The position numbers and the translations under genes were made by a program. The notes under the pieces are model-generated. The model had not been told where the DNA came from. It made no database searches and saw only the letters and a program-made list of their open reading frames with translations. A stretch of 64,000 nt of DNA, from contig OX104127.1 of assembly GCA_944470555.2 (NCBI GenBank), positions 113,054,741 through 113,118,740 of the forward strand. The letters run 5' to 3'. Shown piece after piece: positions 57,804 to 64,000 of this stretch. Source of the stretch: Heterobilharzia americana (taxonomy: Eukaryota; Platyhelminthes; Trematoda; Strigeidida; Schistosomatidae). The first letter of the stretch is position 1. Each line of letters opens with the position of its first letter.

Positions 57804-58000
57804 TTATCGTGCCTTCGTGACATAGTGGATAACGTCTTGGTGTTTGAAGAGACGGATACAAGGTTCGAGTTCCAGTGAGAACAATACCACTCATTGGGAT
57901 GCAGGTACATCCAACTGACGAGTCCCAAATAGGACAAGACGTGCGTTCTTGATTCTTCTGCAATCTACAGCCAACCAAATTACCATAAGTGTTTGGGATT
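57804..58000 (+). mobile_element. Sm-alpha-like SINE (family A) with pol III boxes
   Basis: A-box-like TGACATAGTGG (57818-57828) and B box GGTTCGAGTTCC (57862-57873) at tRNA-like spacing, then CACTCATTGGGATGCAG, the hammerhead and TCTTCTGCAATCTACAGCC. Closely matches the schistosome Sm-alpha layout. Open frames on the minus strand across it are not coding. Confidence 0.87.
57909..57953 (+). ncRNA. Hammerhead ribozyme motif, GAA strand mutated
   Basis: ATCCAA stem I, intact core CTGACGA, stem II GTCC-CAAATA-GGAC, but AAG where GAA is needed (G12 to A, A14 to G), then ACGTGCGT and TTCTTGAT. G12 is the proposed general base of the ribozyme, so loss of activity is expected. Confidence 0.88.
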
Positions 58001-58324
58001 GTCCCACAAAAGTTTTCTGACAACTGCGATAGTTTGCATCTATATCAGATAGAACCCAATATAGTCAAACTTTCACCCTGCTATGAAAATAGAATGGTGA
58101 AAATCACTGCTTAAATACCAGATGATTGCACAAAAGCAGTGAATAAAAAGATTTTCGCTTCCGGCAATTCATTAATTAACTTCTGTTGGCTAACCAGCGG
58201 TGTTGCATTTCGTCGATGTACTGTTCATGCCCAACAGTTCCAATTTTATGGACATAAAGACAACATTATTTGAGTTATGCGCTGTAAAGTATGTGATTAG
58301 AATTGTGAACTATGGGGCATTTTA

Positions 58325-58500
58325 TGCGTTGTCGTAAAGTCGATAATGCTTCGGAGTTTGTAGCTACGGATACTGAGTTCCAGTCTCAATGAGAACTATA
58401 TCACTCCTTGGGATGCAGGCACATTCGGTTGACGAGTCTTAAATAAGACGAAACGCGTGCCTTAGATTCTACTGCTAGTCACCAAGCAGGTATCAAGTAT
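58325..58500 (+). mobile_element. Sm-alpha-like SINE (family A), second copy
   Basis: Eroded tRNA-like region with TACTGAGTTCCAGTCTC for the B box, then CACTCCTTGGGATGCAG, the hammerhead and TCTACTGCTAGTCACC. Same orientation as the copy 500 bp upstream but clearly diverged from it, so the two are separate insertions or an old tandem. Confidence 0.85.
58423..58467 (+). ncRNA. Hammerhead ribozyme motif, C3 mutated
   Basis: ATTCGG stem I, core TTGACGA (C3 to T, while G8 is kept), stem II GTCT-TAAATA-AGAC with four compensated pairs, GAAA intact, then ACGCGTGC and CTTAGAT. Only C3 is wrong; a T opposite G8 could form a wobble, so weak activity is conceivable. Confidence 0.85.
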
Positions 58501-58959
58501 AAATTTACTTCACTGTCAGTAACCAGCATTCTGTCATTTATGTTAACTGTGGCATCTTAGATTTAAAATATTACAAAAGAAAAAGGTTAAATTAAGCTGA
58601 AAGTTGCTAATTTCACACATTGTTTAGGTGGAATAATGTGACTTCTAGTGTCAGTCACCTTACATGTTAACATGCCAAATATCAGTAGAGAATATACTTT
58701 GTTAATTTGATTTTGTATCTGTGACTCAGGCTTATCGAAAACTCTCTATCTTTTTTGCTTGTTTTTATTAAACAAACGGAATGATATTGAAAAATTTGGC
58801 TCTCAGAAAATTGTGAATAAATGTAGTTTGGTGCGTAATAGCTATTTCAGTACACCGATAAGATAATCACTAGCATGCTGGAAATAATCAGTTAAAAGCA
58901 AAATGAAATATTTACGTTTGATTCTAAGTGATCCCTTGGGACACAGATATTACTTGGTT
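58501..58959. other. No recognisable gene
   Basis: AT-rich, nothing placed. Confidence 0.5.
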
Positions 58960-59207
58960 GTATTGTGTTCTCTGAACGTCGTCTAGCTTACTGGTTCACT
59001 AGTTACTAGCTGATCTCAAGCCCAGATAAAGAAAGAGGTTGGGAATAGGGCTAGCAACTCTACTCCGTAAAACCAATCCAATCTCTAAAGAGACTTCAAA
59101 GCACAGAGAAAATATAAAAAAATAAACATTCTATACTGGAATCGGGAAGTGAAATGATACTGGTTGGTGAAAGCCTTCGTAACCCCTCTCTCGATGAAAG
59201 TGAAAGT

Positions 59208-60480
59208 AAACATGGGGACATAGAATGTCCGCAACACGTAGGAACCTAGCAAGGCTTACTAGATTGTCAAAGGGATGAGACGATGTAGCATAGAAGTGCT
59301 AGGAATCTGCGATAGCAGATGGAATGGAAGTGGACTCTCCAAACTATTAACTGGAGAGTCAATAATGTACTCTGATATTGTCACCTAGATGACAACGGCG
59401 ACCATACTGAGTTTTGAGTGACTATCATGATGTCCTTAAGAGCCTCGAAGTCTCTACCTTATGCAGTGGGAAACAATCTCCTCCAGCATCAGGATCATGA
59501 CAGCAAGATTCAACTCAAAGAGAAGGAAAGTCACAAGCATGCAATCCTATACTGTGCACCTACAAATAATGCAGATGAAGAGAAGACAGAGGAATTCTGC
59601 AGACAACTGCAATCAGTAATGGTCAAGACCCCACCCCGGATGGCGACATCAAAATCCTAATGGGTGGGGTGACATGAATGCCAAACTGGGAACGGACAAC
59701 ACAGGAAGAGAACCAATCATGGGTCGAGAAGCGCATGGTGAAACGAATGAGAATGGAGAAGTGTTTGCAGACTTCTATGCATTAAATGATTTGGTGGTTG
59801 GAGGTAGTGTGTAGAAACACAAGGATATTCACAAAGCGGTGTGGATTTCGCCAGGTGAACATACTGAAACTTGGATCGACTTCATTTCAATGTGAAGAAA
59901 TTGGAGACGCTGACTACTGGATAAAAAATGAAAAGCAGCGGCAGATGTAGTTTAGGGCCATTCACACCACTATCTGGTGTAAGAACCTTGAAAATCAAAT
60001 TGAAAGCGTTCGAAGAAGCTGGTGATAGACCATAGTTCACTTTCAACACCCAGAACAGAAACTGAAGGACGAAACTACATTTTAAACAACGTGGGACATC
60101 TTCACGTCAGACATCAGGAAAAATTGGAAGACATTAAGCAACATCCCGGAAGAAACCTCCGTGAAAGAACACTGAAACCCTGTGAAGGCGACATGAAAGG
60201 AAACCTACATAACCGCATCAGGAAGGAAGAAGAAGTAAGACAAAGAATGAATCTTGACGGACACATGGAAGCCGATAGAGGAGAGGAAGATGAACCAGTG
60301 CAGTGCAGGGATGGACAATGAAAAGAGGAACTGAATACAACCTATAAAACACTACACTGAAAAAAGAACTGAAGAAGAGCGCGCGGAAAGGCAAAATATA
60401 CTTCTACGACACACTTGCAAGTGGAGCAGAACAGGCTGTTGGTAGGAGAGACAGAGACCTGAAAACACTATATCAAACAA
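59208..60480 (+). pseudogene. RTE-A endonuclease and linker, broken
   Basis: KVKVNMGT.NVRNT starts the EEP domain at about 59202. PDGDIKILMGG(V)DMNAKLGTDN near 59640-59700 contains the GDMNAK catalytic block with a small insertion. ENGEVFADFYALNDLVVGG follows. The HH block (GPFTPLSGV) is lost. The linker at 60022-60321 holds TETEGRNYILNNVGH-type charged sequence. Many stops and frameshifts. Confidence 0.82.
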
Positions 60481-60599
60481 CCAGGTTGCTATGTGGGAGG
60501 GAAGAGATGAACACAGATGAAATCAATGAAAGATAGTGAAGGAAAGATAGTTACCAAAGAAGAGAACCAAAAAAACGATGGGCTGACCACTTCGAAGAA

Positions 60600-61520
60600 A
60601 TGTTGATTCGACCACCACCATCATCACCAACACATCCCGCAACTCGTCCAGAAATACCGCCAGCAGCCTAGCCACAGAACTATCAGTGAACACAAGCCCC
60701 CCGACAAAATCAGAAGTGGTGCCCTGAAAGCCATAAAGTTACTGAACTCTGGGAAAGCAGCAGAACCAGATGGAATTCCAGCAGAAGCACTGAAAACAGA
60801 CACAGAGACGACAGCGGACATGCTCACACCACTGTTGTAGAAGGTTTGGAAAGAAGGAAGGAAGGAAAGGTACCTGCAGACTGATTGAAACAAGGGAGAC
60901 CTAAGTCTATGCAAGGAGTGGCACAGAATCATGCTGCCGTCCAACTCAAGTAAAATATTAAGCCGCATCATCTTGGAGACACTAAAAGGTGCTCTGGATT
61001 CAAAATTACGACCACAACAGGATGGCTAGCTGGATTCAGGAAGTACAAATCATGTACCGATCAAATTGCAACGCTACGCTACACATCATCATCGAACACC
61101 ATAGAATAGCAGTCAACCTCAACTTCATCGACTTTGAAAAGGCCTTCGACATCGCCAACCGAAAAGTAATTTGGTGGGGAGTTCCTTCAGCACTACAGTT
61201 TTAGTGTCACAAACCTTTATCAACTTCATTCAACAGCTTTGTGCTTCATGATGTTGCATGCCGAGTGATTCACAATGGAAAGCTCAGTGACGCCTTTGAA
61301 GTGGAATCGAAGACAGGAGTAAGACAAAGTTGTCACCTACTATCACTGATCATCTTCCTGATTGTGGTCGACTGGACTGGATCATTCAACAAACTATGGG
61401 GAACCAGAAGTAGGACATATGCTGTTTGACCAGTGAAAAGACCCTAGAAGATTTGTATTTCGCCGCCGATGATGATTTGCTCCTAATGTCGCACAAGATC
61501 AAAGATCTACGGCGGAAACC
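60600..61520 (+). pseudogene. RTE-A reverse transcriptase, broken
   Basis: ALKAIKLLNSGKAAEPDGIPAEALKTD starts near 60720 (the GK..GPDGIP block; one residue changed). KVWKEGRKER, SSKILSRIILETLKGALDSKL and VNLNFIDFEKAFDIANRKVI (motif A, Asp kept) follow. IHNGKLSDAFEVESKTGVRQ (motif B, then SCHLLSL) and DLYFAADDDLLLMSHKIKDL (ADD box disturbed by an extra codon) complete the order. At least three frameshifts. Confidence 0.85.
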
Positions 61521-61614
61521 AACAAGTTAGCAGACGAGACGAGGTAGCAAAGGAAGACGGAAATCCAAGTGAACGTAGAGAAAACAGAGATGATGAAAAT
61601 ACCCAACCAACAAC

Positions 61615-61860
61615 AATAAGCACGCAGAAGAAAGTGGGGATGGATTGGACTGGGTGTACATTGAGAAGACCGACTAGGGAAATCTCGCGTCAAAGCAGGG
61701 TCTCGAGTGGAACCCGAATGGGAAACGACGAGCTGGGGGTACCAGGTGAGGGTGACATGGAGGAGATCATGTGAGGAAGAAATGAGAGTTTGTGGGCAGT
61801 GGTGGAACGAGGTTGAAAAGACTGCAGAGAAGAGAGTGCAATGGAGGCGTGCTACTGAAG
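61615..61860 (+). pseudogene. RTE-A C-terminal tail
   Basis: CRRKWGWIGLGVH.EDRLGKS relics, then MEEIM and GRNESLWAVVERG..KTAEKRVQWRRATEALY in another frame (61707-61895). Same tail as at 13.2, 22.2 and 42.1 kb. Confidence 0.8.
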
Positions 61861-61905
61861 CCCTATATTCTACCAGTAACTTAAAGGACAAATAATAATG
61901 ATAGT

Positions 61906-61985
61906 TGTGTTCTCTGAGCTGCTCAGAGAACACAGTGCAACCTAGGTTATTCACCTGAGCTACACATATTCTCCGCTATTTCACA
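61906..61985 (+). repeat. Perfect 29-nt palindrome plus PLE terminal fragment
   Basis: TGTGTTCTCTGAGC, one T, then its exact complement (61906-61934). The right half runs on as GCTCAGAGAACACAGTGCAA .. GAGCTACACATATTCTCC..CTATTTC. This matches the PLE terminal block at 31219-31280. The palindrome lies directly after the RTE-A 3' tail. Confidence 0.75.
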
Positions 61986-61999
61986 TAGATATTACCCCT

Positions 62000-63715
62000 G
62001 ACTTGTATCAAGACTCTGTCATAAGTATCAATCAGAAATGGATTGATTGATTAGTTAGTCCATGTTAAAGTAATATTTAGCAATACTCCGTAACAGTCTA
62101 GCTTATCACACCTCACATCAGCACAAACATACAAGGTTGGAAGATGAAAGACAAAAAAACAGGAAATCAGTGTAATCTGTGGTCGTATAAATTCAACTGA
62201 AGAGAAAAAGAGGAGTAGAGCATAAAATAATGTGATGTGATGGTGAAACTGGAGACTGCACAGTTGCACACACCCCAATGAGAAAGATTCCGAGTTATAA
62301 CCCTAAGAACATTCTACCGTCGGTAAGATTTGTCGTGTGGACCCCAAGTGGAAATTATATATGGTAAATGATTAGACCATTCGAGGCAGCCTTGGTTGGT
62401 CAAGTGATATTTATACATTTGAATGTTTACTGTCGTTTTCAGAAAATCTAGTTAGGAGTAAGATTTCCACAAGCAGTTTCCTACTGCAACTCAGATTATT
62501 TGTCAACTGCAGTCATCTTTTCTTAGATCCTAATGGTCTATATCAACATTATTTTTGCATCAGAGATTTGAAATTCGTGCGCTAACTACACGTTTATTAT
62601 TTAGGCGTATCGGTTTATTTCATTCCCTAAAACATCACAGCCGCTCATATTACTATATAAGGAATATGGTTTCACAATGTTACTCTGAAAATAAATCCTG
62701 TAGTTAGCCAGCTGAAATGATGTCCTCCATATCATTAAGTCAAATTATCGAATTAATGCATGTATATCAGTCTACTGATCACTGAAGATATGCCTATTTT
62801 TGATGTTCTCTCAGTTGATTATGTATTGTGTTTGTGGAGTATAAACATTAAATATGTTGATGCATACCTACGGTAACTAGTGCTTTGATAACTACAGTTA
62901 TTTTTTCAGTTTGAAATGTAGCATATGTTAATAAGTAGAGACTCGATGGGGGAAAAAGTAACAATCTGCTGAATTCTGCTCCGGCTTTACAGTGTGGTTC
63001 AACACCAGATGATATCGTCTATTCGTGACTTATCTGCATCTGGATTTGGTAGTTTTTTTTCAAACATATTGCATTAATCACTTCCTATATTTATATCTTT
63101 TTTCTAAATGAATTCACATTTTTAACGATGACTAGCATTTTAAAAATAATCTTGGGTATTTAGCAAAAGGTGATAAGAATGATCATCAACATACTTGATC
63201 ATCGTCTGCTTCAGCACAGTTCATCACTAGTTTGTATTGGCAATAAACAGCTAGACCTTTGGTTCAATCAACCAAGTCAAATAAGTGAACCTTTTTTACA
63301 CTTTGCATTAGCTTGCCTTGACTGTTTTTTCTTGAAGATTAGGACTTCAGAATAAGAACATTCATTACTGGCGGGGAGTTTAGATTATTCTTGGAAAGTT
63401 CTCACGAAGACATGTGGGGAAATGAAGACAAGTAGTTTAGAGAAGGGATTCTTTTTAGGAGTGTCATTCACCAAGCTGTGAAATGGCATTTTTCTTGCAA
63501 CTTTTGACAAGAATGGAAAATTCGTTCCATGTATGAAAATAGTTAAGGGCGTTAAGAAGTAAGCCAACACCTATGAAAATCGAAATATTATTTTCACTTA
63601 AAGATAATCAGGATTTTTATGAGTGCTAAAAAGTAATCGAAAGGTACACTAAAAAGAAAATTGCCTATCGAGTAGCTGAATTATTTCTTCTTTTCTCTAT
63701 AAAAATAAAAATTTA
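62000..63715. other. No recognisable gene
   Basis: Short frames only, AT-rich, no repeat family placed. Confidence 0.5.
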
Positions 63716-63850
63716 ATTCCATTTTAGTCTGTTTATTAGAAATACCACACAGTGAAACAGTAGCATTTACTGGATAACTTTTCGGACATAATTTATTGTC
63801 CATATTCATATAAGGTGATATGAATATAAATAAACAGACTGAAATGGAAT
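63716..63850. mobile_element. 135-bp MITE-like fold-back
   Basis: Terminal inverted repeats of 22 bp (63716-63737 and 63829-63850, one mismatch; ATTCCATTTYAGTCTGTTTATT). A second inner hairpin (ATATTCATAT/ATATGAATAT) lies near 63802-63826. The centre resembles family C repeats at 2.8 and 33.5 kb (GAAACAG..ATTTACTGGATAACTTTTCGG). No coding capacity. Confidence 0.8.
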
Positions 63851-64000
63851 GACACTCGACCACAGTGCCCAAGTTTTACACTTATATTAAAAGTTTAATT
63901 GTCACAACCTAGAAATGCAAAGCTGCTTAGATTAGTAATAGTGCTCAAGATAATTTAGAATTTATGTTGTGATTATCCGGACTACTCATTTCACTTTTTA

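Larger units (their letters stand above)
58960..61900 (+). mobile_element. RTE-A retrotransposon, nearly full length but decayed
   Basis: Carries the 5' block shared with the 11-kb copy (CACTAGTTACTAGCTGATCTC..), the endonuclease, linker, RT, a shortened C-terminal domain and an AATAATAATG tail at about 61891. The only copy here that keeps both enzyme domains. Most of the thumb (FTYLGS to WERTNQ) is missing near 61610, where the sequence jumps to the KW.WIG-type tail. Confidence 0.87.

Overview
This window looks like gene-poor, repeat-filled DNA from a blood fluke of the genus Schistosoma. It is AT-rich and has no long open reading frame, no recognisable host gene and no clear rRNA or tRNA gene. 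Nearly everything that can be named is a decayed retroelement. The strongest clue to the organism is a set of short tRNA-derived repeats that carry hammerhead self-cleaving RNA motifs. One set closely resembles the schistosome Sm-alpha family. The fragments of RTE-like and CR1-like non-LTR retrotransposons and of Penelope-like elements (PLEs) fit the same source. The genus is inferred from recognised motifs, not from a database search.

Layout. 1-395: reverse transcriptase (RT) fragment of an RTE-like family, here called RTE-A. 2.8-3.0 kb: a short dispersed repeat. 4.3-5.0 kb: PLE relic. 7.0-8.2 kb: hammerhead repeats of two families. 9.1-10.0 kb: relic of a second RTE-like family, RTE-B. 11.0-13.3 kb: RTE-A copy with endonuclease but no RT. 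14.8-15.5 kb: hammerhead SINEs, one inside a 114-bp-arm palindrome. 16.1-16.5 kb: RT fragment. 18.4-20.5 kb: RTE-B on the minus strand. 20.9-22.3 kb: RTE-A, sharing 819 identical bases with the 12-kb copy. 22.7 and 24.3 kb: hammerhead repeats. 27.3-27.8 kb: fold-back hammerhead element inside a TA microsatellite. 28.6-31.3 kb: most complete PLE, with RT and GIY-YIG endonuclease. 31.5-31.9 kb: another fold-back relic. 33.5-34.8 kb: inverted repeat pair. 38.8-43.9 kb: nested PLE complex holding an RTE-A copy, a 494-bp insertion with 12-bp flanking direct repeats, and a perfect 664-bp inverted repeat. 44.2-49.1 kb: two CR1-like copies on the minus strand. 53.9 kb: hammerhead relic. 55.0-56.8 kb: compact PLE with 261-bp terminal inverted repeats. 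57.6-58.5 kb: fold-back sequence and two Sm-alpha-like copies. 59.0-61.9 kb: the longest RTE-A copy. 63.7 kb: a 135-bp MITE-like fold-back.

How the parts relate. The autonomous families could once have supplied RT and endonuclease, and the short hammerhead repeats are probably non-autonomous passengers. No protein-coding copy seen here is intact. The most unusual theme is structural: hammerhead-bearing repeats recur as opposed pairs (minus-strand arm, then plus-strand arm) at four separate loci, and the PLE copies are also bounded by inverted repeats. At least one hammerhead (15369-15412) keeps every core base I can check.
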